Part shown: positions 30,945 through 43,174 of the stretch, in pieces
Numbering within the stretch: the first letter of the stretch is position 1
Layout of the letters: each line of letters opens with the position of its first letter
Assembly (NCBI GenBank): GCA_040954595.2
Contig: CM082578.2
Span: forward strand, 62,001-126,000
Source: Balanoglossus misakiensis
Lineage: Eukaryota > Hemichordata
Length of the DNA stretch: 64,000 nt
Direction: 5' to 3'
Notes under the pieces: generated by a model
What the model saw: only the letters and a program-made list of their open reading frames with translations
Database searches by the model: none
What the model was told of the DNA's origin: nothing
Position numbers and translations under genes: made by a program

Positions 30945-33087
30945 TGGTCATTACCAGGTGCCATTACCGTTTCGTGATGACGGTGTTACGATGCCAAACA
31001 ACAAAGTGGCAGTAGAATATCGGCTTTCTCAGTTGGGAAAGAAATTTAGAAACAACGATGACTATCGTCAAGAATATACTACCTTCATGGAAAGTATTAT
31101 AGACAAAGGCTATGCTGAAAGGGTGCCACAGGAAGAATTGGAAGGCAATCCTGGAAAGAAATGGTATCTTCCCCATCATGGAGTATACCATCCACAGAAA
31201 CAGAAAATCCGGGTAGTCTTCGACTGTGGTGCAGAATACAAGGGAACTTCTTTGAACAAGGAATTAATGCAAGGACCGGATCTGACCAGTTCACTTGTAG
31301 GAGTGCTTATACGTTTTCGTGAAGAGCGGATAGCACTGATGTCAGATATAGAGGCTATGTTCTCTCAAGTTGGCGTGTCGCAAGAAAACCGAGATTTCCA
31401 GCGTTTTCTGTGGTGGCCTAATGGTAATGTAGAGGAACCTCCTGTCGAGTACCGAATGACAGTGCACATCTTCGGGGCTACATCGTCACCCAGTTGTGCA
31501 AACTTCGCGTTGAAGAATGCTTCAGACAATACTTCTGATCTGAGTGTCAAGAACACCATATCTAGAAACTTCTACGTTGATGACATGTTGAAGGCAGCAT
31601 CAACAGTGATGGAAGGAAAGTCTTTGGCTGAAGGGCTGACAGACACCTGTAAGAAATCAGGGTTCAAGCTCACAAAGTGGATCAGCAATACGCGTCCAGT
31701 TTTGGAAGCAATACCTGAAGAACAAAGGGCGATAGAGGTGAAGAACTTAGACTTGGAGCGAGATGACTTGCCAATGGAGCATGCACTCGGTATGCAGTGG
31801 AACGTGGAATCTGACGAATTCGGATTCAGAAATCGTACTAAAGAGAAACCAGCGACCAGACGAGGAATTCTAGGAGTGGTTAGTTCATTATACGACCCAC
31901 TGGGCATGGCAGCACCAGCGCTTCTGCCACCCAAGATGCTTTTGCAGCAGCTGTGTAAAGCAAAACTAGGCTGGGATGATGATATTCCTGGAAAACAACG
32001 CAAAGTGTGGGAGAATTGGTTGAGGGATCTACCGAAATTAGAAGAGTGTTTCGCAGTACCCAGATGTATAAAGCCCGAGCACTTTGGTGAAGTAGACACA
32101 GCTCAGCTACATCACTTTGCTGATGCCAGCGAAAATGGATATGGCGCTGTATCATATCTTAGGTTGATCGACAAAAGCGGAAACATCCACAGCACTTTGA
32201 TGATGGCCAAAGCAAGAGTGGCTCCATTGAAGCAAATATCGATCCCACGAATGGAATTAACTGCAGCTACTGTAGCAGTGAGGCTTGACAAACTTCTCAG
32301 AAAGGAGATGGATTTGCCAATCAATGAATCCGTGTTTTGGACGGATAGCAAAACCGTGCTGCGGTACATAAACAACGAAACCACAAGATTTCATACCTTC
32401 GTGGCGAATAGACTAGCAGTGATTCGAGGAGGATCAGACCCAGCGAACTGGCGCTACATTAATACCAGTGACAACCCGGCAGATGCTTTTCTGAAGAACG
32501 AAAGATGGATAGGTGGTCCTGATTTCTTGCGGAAGACACAAGACAAATGGCCAAGTGATAGCTACAATACACAGCTAGATCCAGAAGATCCAGAGGTGAA
32601 GAAATCTGCACTAGTGCATAGAATAGCCTTGAGGTCGGAAGAAGAAACTGTACCCGTTGTGTTGGGAACAGTACCTGTTGTTTCGGGAGAACGACAGACG
32701 CCTGACAAAGGGGCGGATCGATCCATGTCCGTTAATGCGGAGGAGACGGTTCAGAAAATGATAGACCATTACTCCAGTTGGTATAAACTGAAGAAAGCAG
32801 TGGCCTGGATACGTAAAGTGGGTGACACATTGTTGAGATGTGCCAAGAACAAAAGTCGTCGTACAGATGGACCGCATGAGATTACAGTATCGTCGGACGA
32901 CGTTAGAGACTTAAAAGCATTGACACCCAGTATGTTGCTTACTATGAAGGGAGCAGCAACACCCCCTGGTGTGACGGAGAAGAACGACTTGTATGCTGTA
33001 CACAGATGGAAGCAAGTGCAGTATCTGTCAGATTTGTATTGGAAAAGGATGAGAACACCTCCAGAAATGCGTGGCCTTTGGGTGTAA
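30287..33087 (+). pseudogene. BEL/Pao Pol fragment: protease, RT, RNase H, integrase deleted (right arm)
   Basis: About 932 native codons. Protease DNGS near 30340; RT with SDIEAMFSQV near 31345 and YVDD at 31573-31584; Pao linker RRGILGVVSSLYDPLGM near 31870; RNase H with FADASE at 32116 and TDSK near 32342. It carries the same integrase-core deletion as the left arm (GPHEI to TVSSDDV), so that loss predates the duplication. Unlike the left arm it lacks nine residues after NPAD (27 bp, between two AGATG copies near 32480), removing the CSRGQK motif. It ends ...MRGLWV at 33087, out of frame with the DUF5641 remnant that follows. Not a functional integrating element. Confidence 0.9.
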
Positions 33088-33206
33088 TCGTCAAAGTTAT
33101 GCCTGATCGGAAAGGGGTGGTGAGACGAGTATTGGTGAAGACCAGATCCAGTGTTTTAGAAAGACCATATGATAAGTTGTGCACATTGCTGGAAGCACAG
33201 ACTTAG
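33042..33206 (+). pseudogene. DUF5641 remnant of BEL Pol (right arm)
   Basis: In a different frame from the main Pol: DENTSRNAWPLGVIVKVMPD, then GVVRRVLVKT and RPYDKLCTLLEA before a stop. This is the end of BEL/Pao Pol. About 30 residues that normally join it to the YLSDLYWKR helix are missing. Confidence 0.8.
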
Positions 33207-33574
33207 TGGTATTGGTATGGTTGCAGTTACCAGCAGCTGTAATAACAACGATCTCAAGTAGTGGCCAGTCTATCCACTACGTCCAGCGTTTGATCTCATC
33301 TTTGAAGTACAGATGTGTTGGATATCATGCTTGGCAGCATGATTGACCGGACGAGGTCTGGGCATGGTCAAGGATGTATCATCACATTCATGAAGAAAAG
33401 GATTCTTGTATTCGCGTTTCCTGAAAAACTTTCGACTTCGCGTTTCGAGATATTTATAGATATTGTTTTGTAATTTCTATTTGATATGTAATTTCGGCAC
33501 ATATGGATGTTGGCGTTTTGAATTTGCTAGGATGGAAATTGTTAATGTTTTTTCATGAACAATTTGGGGGCTGG
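33207..33574 (+). other. BEL 3' non-coding region with polypurine tract (right arm)
   Basis: No open frame. Ends with AATTTGGGGGCTGG (33561-33574), the probable polypurine tract, directly before the LTR. Confidence 0.7.
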
Positions 33575-33961
33575 TGTAAGGACGCCCAGTTCTTAGAGAA
33601 ACTGAAATATTTAGTCTAGCGCCCTCGCGCTGTGAGTACATTAGCGCATGCGCTTTTGTTTAGAAAATATCTGGAAAATTCCATGGCGCACATGTGAGGA
33701 CTTTTGCACAGTTAGCCTGGGGATTTTTGCCAGTTTTCTACGGAAACTTCAACCACCGCGACGCATCATCCAGTGCCGGTGTTGTATGTTCAGTCATTAA
33801 ATGTTCGTGTAAAGTTCCGAGCAGCGTTTTCTGTGACATCTGACAAGGAATGTTCGTCGGCGATGGTGAGCTCCAGTTAGTTAACGGCAAATACTATAGA
33901 ACCCTGTGGCCTTTGATGTGAATTAGGGCGCCATTTGAGACGGCACATCGAGGTTACTACA
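33575..33961 (+). repeat. BEL 3' LTR (right arm)
   Basis: 387 bp, TGTAAGGACG...GTTACTACA, followed at 33962 by satellite in inverted orientation. Confidence 0.88.
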
Positions 33962-34969
33962 CTGGTAACGTTGAACAAGTCGATTTTTCTAGGGCCTGGC
34001 TCGGCTAAATCTCCGTCACAATATGACAGACACTAGCGTACGTTAGCAACGGTGATCAAGTCAGATTTTCTACGGCATGGCTTGGATAAAGCCCCGGCAC
34101 TCTAGAGCAGAAACACGCGTACAGAGACCAGGTTGATCAAGTCTGATCTCCTACGGCTTGGCTCGACGGAAACCCCGGCACACTATGACAGACACTAGCG
34201 TTCGTTAGCAACGTTGATCAAGTCAGATTTCCTACGGCATGGCTTGGCTAAAGCCCTGGCACTGTAGAGCAGAAACATGCGTACAGAGACCACGTTGATC
34301 TACTCACATTTCCTTCGGCCTGGCACGGCTGATGCCCCGGCACTATATATAGGACACAGACTGGCGTAAGTTAACAACGGTAATCACGTCGGGTTTCCTA
34401 CGGCCTGGCTCAGCTGAAGCCCCGGCACTCTAGAGCAGAAACAGGCGTACATTGACCACGTTGATCAAGTCAGATTTCCTACGGCGTGACTCGGCTGGTG
34501 CACCGGCTCTATATGACACAGACTGGCGTAAGTTATCAACGGTGATTACGTCGGATTTCCTACGGCCTGGTTTAGCTGAAGCCCCGGCACTTTAGAGCGG
34601 AAACACGCGTACATTGACCACGATGATCAAGTCAGATCTCCTACGGCCTGGCTCGACTAAAACCCCGGCACACCATGACAGACACTAGCGTTCGTTAGCA
34701 ACGGTGATCAAGTCGGATTTCCTTCGGCCTGGCTCTGCAAAAGACCCGACACTCTAGTACAAAGACGTTGGCTAAGTCGGGCAAACCGAAGAGGGAAAGT
34801 CACAGCGGGTCAACACTCGACATTTGGTCGGGTAGGACTGCATTATTGCCTGTCAATTTATAGAGAAAGCCCGAATTTAACCAGGGCGTTCCAAACACCG
34901 ACGTTAGTTGGGGGCACGGCCTGCAGTACTACCGGGTAAGCTGACATCGGCGTACCGCATATAATGTAA
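33962..34969 (-). repeat. Satellite unit R0 (GC half next to BEL LTR)
   Basis: Mirror of L8, with the shared private variants CTAGGGCC (near 33990) and CTGTAGAG (near 34262). Beyond roughly 34740 the match to L8/L7 weakens to ordinary between-unit similarity. Confidence 0.93.
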
Positions 34970-37023
34970 GGGGGGGGGGGGGGACAGAACGGTTCAATAC
35001 TACATTTATTAGATATCAGCTAATTTTGGACAATCATCTAAAATCTAAATCATTTTTTCATATTTGGATATCTGATGATGTATGAAATTTCCATTATATG
35101 TAAAAATGGTGCTTATTATAAAACATGCACTCTGAATGAACTGATTTAATACAAGATTGCGTTTTATTCGTTTTTGCACCAAAAAGGTCATTTTTAGGCA
35201 AAACATTCTTTATATTTTTAATTCGGTGACCTGATCATATATAAACAATTGCTTGTATGTTAAAAGTTTTTATGACTTTTAAAAGCAGTGACACTGGCGG
35301 CATTCATCACGAAAATAACAATTTTAGCCACAATTTGGTCAAAATGGTAAATTTTTGAAAATTACAAAAAATACCTGTTTTCTACATTTTCGGAAATCTG
35401 ATGGAGTATAGAATGCTCTTCGTATGTATATATCGATACAAATTCCACAAAAGACCGTCTAATTTGGCTCACTGCAGACAAAATTGCGTTTTACCAAATT
35501 TTCCTTGAAAATGTCATTTTTAGAAAAAAAAATAAAAAAACCTTTGTTCTTCGAATTTGGTGCCCTGATCATATATGACATGTTGATTGTATGTTAAAAC
35601 TCTCGACCACTCCAAAAATGCAGAGATATTGACGGAATTCAAGAAAAATAGCCATTTTGGCCATATTTTGACAAAAATGGTAAATTTTTGAAAAATCATA
35701 AAAAATTAACTCTTTTCTTCATTTTCGGAAATATTATGGAGCATGAAGTGTCGTTCTCTTGCAAAAAGTGCTGCAAATTCCAGAAAAGGCGGTATAATTT
35801 GAATCACCCAAGACAAAATTACCATTTTCAACTTTTTTTCGAAAAATTGTCTTTTTTTACAAAATAAATAAGAATAAATTCTTTTCTTAGTTTCAAACGG
35901 GTAGAGATACTTTCCACACGGGTTTTCTAACATTGAATTCCCGTTCATCAACTCAGATTTCCTACAGCATAAGTCGGCTAAAACCCTGACACTCTAGAGC
36001 AGAAACAGTTGCACACTGGTAACGTTGAACAAGTCGATTTTTCTACGACCTGGCTCGGCTAAATCTCCGTCACAATATGACAGACACTAGCGTACGTTAC
36101 CAACGTTGATCAAGTCAGATTTTCTACGGCATGGCTTGGATAAAGCCCCGGCACTCTAGAGCAGAAACACGCGTACAGAGACCACGTTGATCAAGTCTGA
36201 TCTCCTACGGCTTGGCTCGACTAAAACCCCGGCACACTATGACAGACACTAGCGTTCGTTAGCAACTTTGATCAAGTCAGATTTCCTACGGCATGGCTTA
36301 ACTAAAGCCCTGGCACTCTAGAGCAGAAACACGCGTACAGAGACCACGTTGATCTTCTCACATTTCCTTCGGCCTGGCACGGCTGATGCCCCGGCACTAT
36401 ATATAGGACACAGACTGGCGTAAGTTAACAACGGTAATCACGTCGGGTTTTCTTACGGCCTGGCTCAGCTGAAGCCCCGGCACTCTAGAGCAGAAACAGG
36501 CGTACATTGACCACGTTGATCAAGTCAGATTTCCTACGGCGTGACTCGGCTGGTGCACCGGCTCTATATGACACATACTGGCGTAAGTTATCAACGGTGA
36601 TTACGTCGGATTTCCTACGGCCTGGTTTAGCTGAAGCCCCGGCACTTTAGAGCGGAAACACGCGTACATTGACCACGATGATCAAGTCAGATCTCCTACG
36701 GCCTGGCTCGACTAAAACCCCGGCACACCATGACAGACACTAGCGTTCGTTAGCAACGGTGATCAAGTCGGATTTCCTTCGGCCTGGCTCTGTAAAAGAC
36801 CCGACACTCTAGTACAAAGACGTTGGCTAAGTCGGGCAAACCGAACAGGGAAAGTCACAGCGGGTCAACACTCGACATTTGTTCCGGTAGGACTGCATTA
36901 TTGCCTGTCAATTTATAGAGAAAGCCCGAATTTAACCAGGGCGTTTCAAACACCGACGTTAGTTGGGGGCACGGCCTGCAGTACTGCCGGGTAAGCTGAC
37001 ATCAGCGTACCGCATATAATGTA
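34970..37023 (-). repeat. Satellite unit R1 (2054 bp)
   Basis: Marker TTATTATAAAACATGC near 35110 and GAATGAACTG near 35137; both recur in R11, identifying R11 as its duplicate. Confidence 0.95.
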
Positions 37024-39073
37024 GGGGGGGGGGGACAGAACGGTTAAATACTACATTTATCAGATATCAGCTAATTTTGGACAATCATCTAAAATGTAAA
37101 TCATCTTTTCATATTTGGATATCTGATGATGTATGACATTTCCATTATATGTAAAAATGGTGCTGATTATAAAAATGCACTCTGAATGAGCTGATTTAAT
37201 GCAAAATTGCGTTTTATTCGTTTTTGCACCAAAAAGGTCATTTTTAGGCAAAACATTCTTTATTTTTTTAATTCGGTGACCTGATCATATATAAACAATT
37301 GCTTGTATGTTAAAAGTTTTTATGACTTTTAAAAGCAGTGACACTGGCGGCATTCAACACGAAAATAACAATTTTAGCCACAATTTGGTCAAAATGGTAA
37401 ATTTTTGAAAATTACAAAAAATACCTGTTTTCTACATTTTCGGAAATCTGATGGAGTATAGAATGCTCTTCGTACGTATATATCGATACAAATTCCACAA
37501 AAGACCGTCTAATTTGGCTCACTGCAGACAAAATTGCGTTTTACAAAATTTTCCTTGAAAATGTCATTTTTAGAAAAAAAAAATAAAAAAACCTTTTATC
37601 TTCGAATTTGGTGCCCTGATCATATATGACATGTTGATTGTATGTTAAAACTTTCGACCACTCCAAAAATGCAGAGATATTGACGGAATTCAAGAAAAAA
37701 TAGCCATTTTGGCCATATTTTGACAAAAATGGTAAATTTTTAAAAAATCATAAAAAATTAACTCTTTTCTTCATTTTCGGAAATATTATGGAGCATGAAG
37801 TGTCGTTCTCTTGTAAAAAGTGCTGCAAATTCCAGAAAAGGCGGTATAATTTGAATCACCCAAGACAAAATTACCATTTTCGACTTTTTTTCGAAAAATT
37901 GTCTTTTTTACAAAATAAATAAGAATTAATTCTTTTCTTAGTTTCAAACGGGTAGAGATACTTTCCACACGGGTTTTCTAACATTGAATTCCCGTTCATC
38001 AACTCAGATTTCCTACAGCATAAGTCGGCTAAAACCCTGAGACTTTAGAGCAGAAACAGTTGCACACTGGTAACGTTGAACAAGTCGATTTTTCTACGGC
38101 CTGGCTCGGCTAAATCTCTGTCACAATATGACAGACACTATCGTACGTTAGCAACGGTGATCAAGTCAGATTTTCAACGGCATGGGTTGGATAAAGCCCC
38201 GGCACTCTAGAGCAGAAACACGCGTACAGAGACCACGTTGATCAAGTCTGATCTCCTACGGCTTGGCTCGACTAAAACCCCGGCACACTATGACAGACAC
38301 TAGCGTTCGTTAGCAACGTTGATCAAGTCAGATTTCCTACGGCATGGCTTTGCTAAAGCCCTGACACTCTAGAGCAGAAACACGCGTACAGAGACCACGT
38401 TGATCTACTCACATTTCCTTCGGCCTGGCACGGCTGATGCCCCGGCACTATATATAGGACACAGACTGGCGTAAGTTAACAACGGTAATCACGTCGGGTT
38501 TCCTACGGCCTGGCTCAGCTGAAGCCCCGGCACTCTAGAGCAGAAACAGGCGTACATTGACCACGTTGATCAAGTCAGATTTCCTACGGCGTGACTCGGC
38601 TGGTGCACCGGCTCTATATGACACAGACTGGCGTAAGTTATCAACGGTGATTACGTCGGATTTCCTACGGCCTGGTTTAGCTGAAGCCCCGGCACTTTAG
38701 AGCGGAAACACGCGTACATTGACCACGATGATCAAGTCAGATCTCCTACGGCCTGGCTCGACTAAAACCCCGGCACACCATGACAGACACTAGCGTTCGT
38801 TAGCAACGGTGATCAAGTCGGATTTCCTTCGGCCTGGCTCTGCAAAAGACCCGACACTCTAGTACAAAGACGTTGGCTAAGTCGGGCAAACCGAACAGGG
38901 AAAGTCACAGCGGGTCAACACTCGACATTTGTTCCGGTAGGACTGCTTTATTGCCTGTCAATTTATAGAGAAAGCCCGAATTTAACCAGGGCGTTTCAAA
39001 CACCGACGTTAGTTGGGGGCACGGCCTGCAGTACTGCCGGGTAAGCTGACATCAGCGTACCGCATATAATGTA
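37024..39073 (-). repeat. Satellite unit R2 (2050 bp)
   Basis: Markers: CTGAGACTTTAGAG near 38037, ACTATCGTACG near 38147 and CCTTTTATCTTCG near 37591. All recur in R12; most recur in the second part of R4. Confidence 0.95.
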
Positions 39074-41121
39074 GGGGGGGGGGGGGAACAGAACGGTTAA
39101 ATACTATATTTATCAGATATCAGCTAATTTTGGACAATCATCTAAAATGTAAATCATCTTTTCATATTTGGATATCTGATGATGTATGAAATTTCCAATA
39201 TATGTAAAAATGGTGCTGATTATAAAAAATGCACTCTGAATGAGCTGATTTAATACAAAATTGCGTTTTATTCGTTTTTGCACCAAAAAGGTCATTTTTA
39301 GGCAAAACATTCTTTATTTTTTTAATTCGGTGACCTGATCATATATAAGCAATTGCTTGCATGTTAAAAGTTTTTATGACTTTTAAAAGCAGTGACACTG
39401 GCGGCATTCAACACGAAAATAACAATTTTAACCACAATTTGGTCAAAATGGTAAATTTTTGAAAATTACAAAAAATACCTGTTTACTACATTTTCGGAAA
39501 TCTGATGGAGTATAGAATGCTCTTCGTATATATATATCGACACAAATTCCACAAAAGACCGTCTAATTTGGCTCACTGCAGACAAAATTGCGTTTTACCA
39601 AATTTTCCTTGAAAATGTCATTTTTAGAAAAATAAAATAAAAAAACCTTCGTTCTTCGAATTTGGTGCCCTGATCATATATGATATGTTGATTGTATGTT
39701 AAAACTTTCGACCACTCCAAAAATGCAGAGATATTGACGGAATTCAAGAAAAAATAGCCATTTTGGCCATATTTTGACAAAATGGTACATTTTTAAAAAA
39801 TCATAAAAAATAAACTCTTTTCTTCATTTTCGGAAATATTATGGAGCATGAAGTGTCGTTCTCTTGTAAAAAGTGCTGCAAATTCCAGAAAATGTGGTAT
39901 AATTTGAATCACCCAAGACAAAATTACCATTTTCGACTTGTTTTCGAAAAATTGTCTTTTTTACAAAATAAATAAGAATAAATTCTTTTCTTAGTTTCAA
40001 ACGGGTAGAGATACTTTCCACACGGGTTTTCTAACATTGAATTCCCGTTTATCAACTCAGATTTCCTACAGCATAAGTCGGCTAAAACCCTGACACTCTA
40101 GAGCAGAAACAGTTGCACACTGATAACGTTGAACAAGTCGATTTTTCTACGGCCTGGCACGGCTAAATCTCGTCACAATATGACAGACACTAGCGTACGT
40201 TAGCAACGGTGATCAAGTCAGATTTTCAACGGCATGGGTTGGATAAAGCCCCGGCACTCTAGAGCAGAAACACGCGTACAGAGACCACGTTGATCAAGTC
40301 TGATCTCCTACGGCTTGGCTCGACTAAAACCCCGGCACACTATGACAGACACTAGCGTTCGTTAGCAACGTTGATCAAGTCAGATTTCCTACGGCATGGC
40401 TCAGCTGAAGCCCCGGCACTCTAGAGCAGAAACAGGCGTACATTGACCACGTTGATCAAGTCAGATTTCCTACGGCGTGACTCGGCTGGTGCACCGGCTC
40501 TATATGACACAGACTGGCGTAAGTTAACAACGGTAATCACGTCGGGTTTCCTACGGCCTGGCTCAGCTGAAGCCCCGGCACTCTAGAGCAGAAACAGGCG
40601 TACATTGACCACGTTGATCAAGTCAGATTTCCTACGGCGTGACTCGGCTGGTGCACCGGCTCTATATGACACAGACTGGCGTAAGTTATCAACGGTGATT
40701 ACGTCGGATTTCCTACGGCCTGGTTTAGCTGAAGCCCCGGCACTTTAGAGCGGAAACACGCGTACATTGACCACGATGATCAAGTCAGATCTCCTACGGC
40801 CTGGCTCGACTAAAACCCCGGCACACCATGACAGACACTAGCGTTCGTTAGCAACGGTGATCAAGTCGGATTTCCTTCGGCCTGGCTCTGCAAAAGACCC
40901 GACACTCTAGTACAAAGACGTTGGCTAAGTCGGGCAAACCGAACAGGGAAAGTCACAGCGGGTCAACACTCGACATTTGTCCCGGTAGGACTGCTTTATT
41001 GCCTGTCAATTTATAGAGAAAGCCCGAATTTAACCAGGGCGTTTCAAACACCGACGTTAGTTGGGGGCACGGCCTGCAGTACTGCCGGGTAAGCTGACAT
41101 CAGCGTACCGCATATAATGTA
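39074..41121 (-). repeat. Satellite unit R3 (2048 bp, altered sub-monomer order)
   Basis: Normal length but the TATATATA sub-monomer pair is lost and another dimer (near 40400-40560 and 40560-40690) is doubled, so loss and gain cancel. Confidence 0.95.
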
Positions 41122-43174
41122 GGGGGGGGGGGGAACAGAACGGTTAAATACTATATTTATCAGATATCAGCTAATTTTGGACAATCATCTAAAATGTAAA
41201 TCATCTTTTCATATTTGGATATCTGATGATGTATGAAATTTCCAATATATGTAAAAATGGTGCTGATTATAAAAAATGCACTCTGAATGAGCTGATTTAA
41301 TACAAAATTGCGTTTTATTCGTTTTTGCACCAAAAAGGTCATTTTTAGGCAAAACATTCTTTATTTTTTTAATTCGGTGACCTGATCATATATAAGCAAT
41401 TGCTTGCATGTTAAAAGTTTTTATGACTTTTAAAAGCAGTGACACTGGCGGCATTCAACACGAAAATAACAATTTTAACCACAATTTGGTCAAAATGGTA
41501 AATTTTTGAAAATTACAAAAAATACCTGTTTTCTACATTTTCGGAAATCTGATGGAGTATAGAATGCTCTTCGTACGTATATATCGACACAAATTCCACA
41601 AAAGACCGTCTAATTTGGCTCACTGCAGACAAAATTGCGTTTTACCAAATTTTCCTTGAAAATGTCATTTTTAGAAAAAAAAAATAAAAAAACCTTTTAT
41701 CTTCGAATTTGGTGCCCTGATCATATATGACATGTTGATTGTATGTTAAAACTTTCGACCACTCCAAAAATGCAGAGATATTGACGGAATTCAAGAAAAA
41801 ATAGCCATTTTGGCCATATTTTGACAAAAATGGTAAATTTTTAAAAAATCATAAAAAATTAACTCTTTTCTTCATTTTCGGAAATATTATGGAGCATGAA
41901 GTGTCGTTCTCTTGTAAAAAGTGCTGCAAATTCCAGAAAAGGCGGTATAATTTGAATCACCCAAGACAAAATTACCATTTTCGACTTTTTTTCGAAAAAT
42001 TGTCTTTTTTACAAAATAAATAAGAATTAATTCTTTTCTTAGTTTCAAACGGGTAGAGATACTTTCCACACGGGTTTTCTAACATTGAATTCCCGTTCAT
42101 CAACTCAGATTTCCTACAGCATAAGTCGGCTAAAACCCTGAGACTTTAGAGCAGAAACAGTTGCACACTGGTAACGTTGAACAAGTCGATTTTTCTACGG
42201 CCTGGCTCGGCTAAATCTCTGTCACAATATGACAGACACTATCGTACGTTAGCAACGGTGATCAAGTCAGATTTTCAACGGCATGGGTTGGATAAAGCCC
42301 CGGCACTCTAGAGCAGAAACACGCGTACAGAGACCACGTTGATCAAGTCTGATCTCCTACGGCTTGGCTCGACTAAAACCCCGGCACACTATGACAGACA
42401 CTAGCGTTCGTTAGCAACGTTGATCAAGTCAGATTTCCTACGGCATGGCTTTGCTAAAGCCCTGACACTCTAGAGCAGAAACACGCGTACAGAGACCACG
42501 TTGATCTACTCACATTTCCTTCGGCCTGGCACGGCTGATGCCCCGGCACTATATATAGGACACAGACTGGCGTAAGTTAACAACGGTAATCACGTCGGGT
42601 TTCCTACGGCCTGGCTCAGCTGAAGCCCCGGCACTCTAGAGCAGAAACAGGCGTACATTGACCACGTTGATCAAGTCAGATTTCCTACGGCGTGACTCGG
42701 CTGGTGCACCGGCTCTATATGACACAGACTGGCGTAAGTTATCAACGGTGATTACGTCGGATTTCCTACGGCCTGGTTTAGCTGAACCCCCGGCACTTTA
42801 GAGCGGAAACACGCGTACATTGACCACGATGATCAAGTCAGATCTCCTACGGCCTGGCTCGACTAAAACCCCGGCACACCATGACAGACACTAGCGTTCG
42901 TTAGCAACGGTGATCAAGTCGGATTTCCTTCGGCCTGGCTCTGCAAAAGACCCGACACTCTAGTACAAAGACGTTGGCTAAGTCGGGCAAACCGAACAGG
43001 GAAAGTCACAGCGGGTCAACACTCGACATTTGTTCCGGTAGGACTGCATTATTGCCTGTCAATTTATAGAGAAAGCCCGAATTTAACCAGGGCGTTTAAA
43101 ACACCGACGTTAGTTGGGGGCACGGCCTGCAGTACTGCCGGGTAAGCTGACATCAGCGTACCGCATATAATGTA
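41122..43174 (-). repeat. Satellite unit R4 (2053 bp, mosaic)
   Basis: The first roughly 450 bp carry R3-type variants (AATTTCCAATATATG, CGACACAAATTCC); from about 41690 on it carries R2-type variants (CCTTTTATCTTCG, CTGAGACTTTAGAG). Confidence 0.93.

Larger units (their letters stand above)
30287..33961 (+). mobile_element. BEL/Pao element, right arm plus centre
   Basis: Plus-strand copy from mid-protease to the 3' LTR. Lacks 5' LTR and gag. Its outer flank (CTGGTAACG) is the reverse complement of the left copy's outer flank (CGTTACCAG), so both ends are the same original insertion junction and no target duplication can be scored. Confidence 0.92.

Noticed and set aside
27244-33961. Two independent BEL insertions in opposite orientation
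   Set aside because: Both share the same internal deletions and the same outer satellite junction, which two separate insertions would not.
36820-36850. CENP-B-box-like sequence (CGTTGGCTAAGTCGGG) in each unit
   Set aside because: The spacing between the two half-motifs is three bases too long and the leading TTCG is absent; resemblance only.
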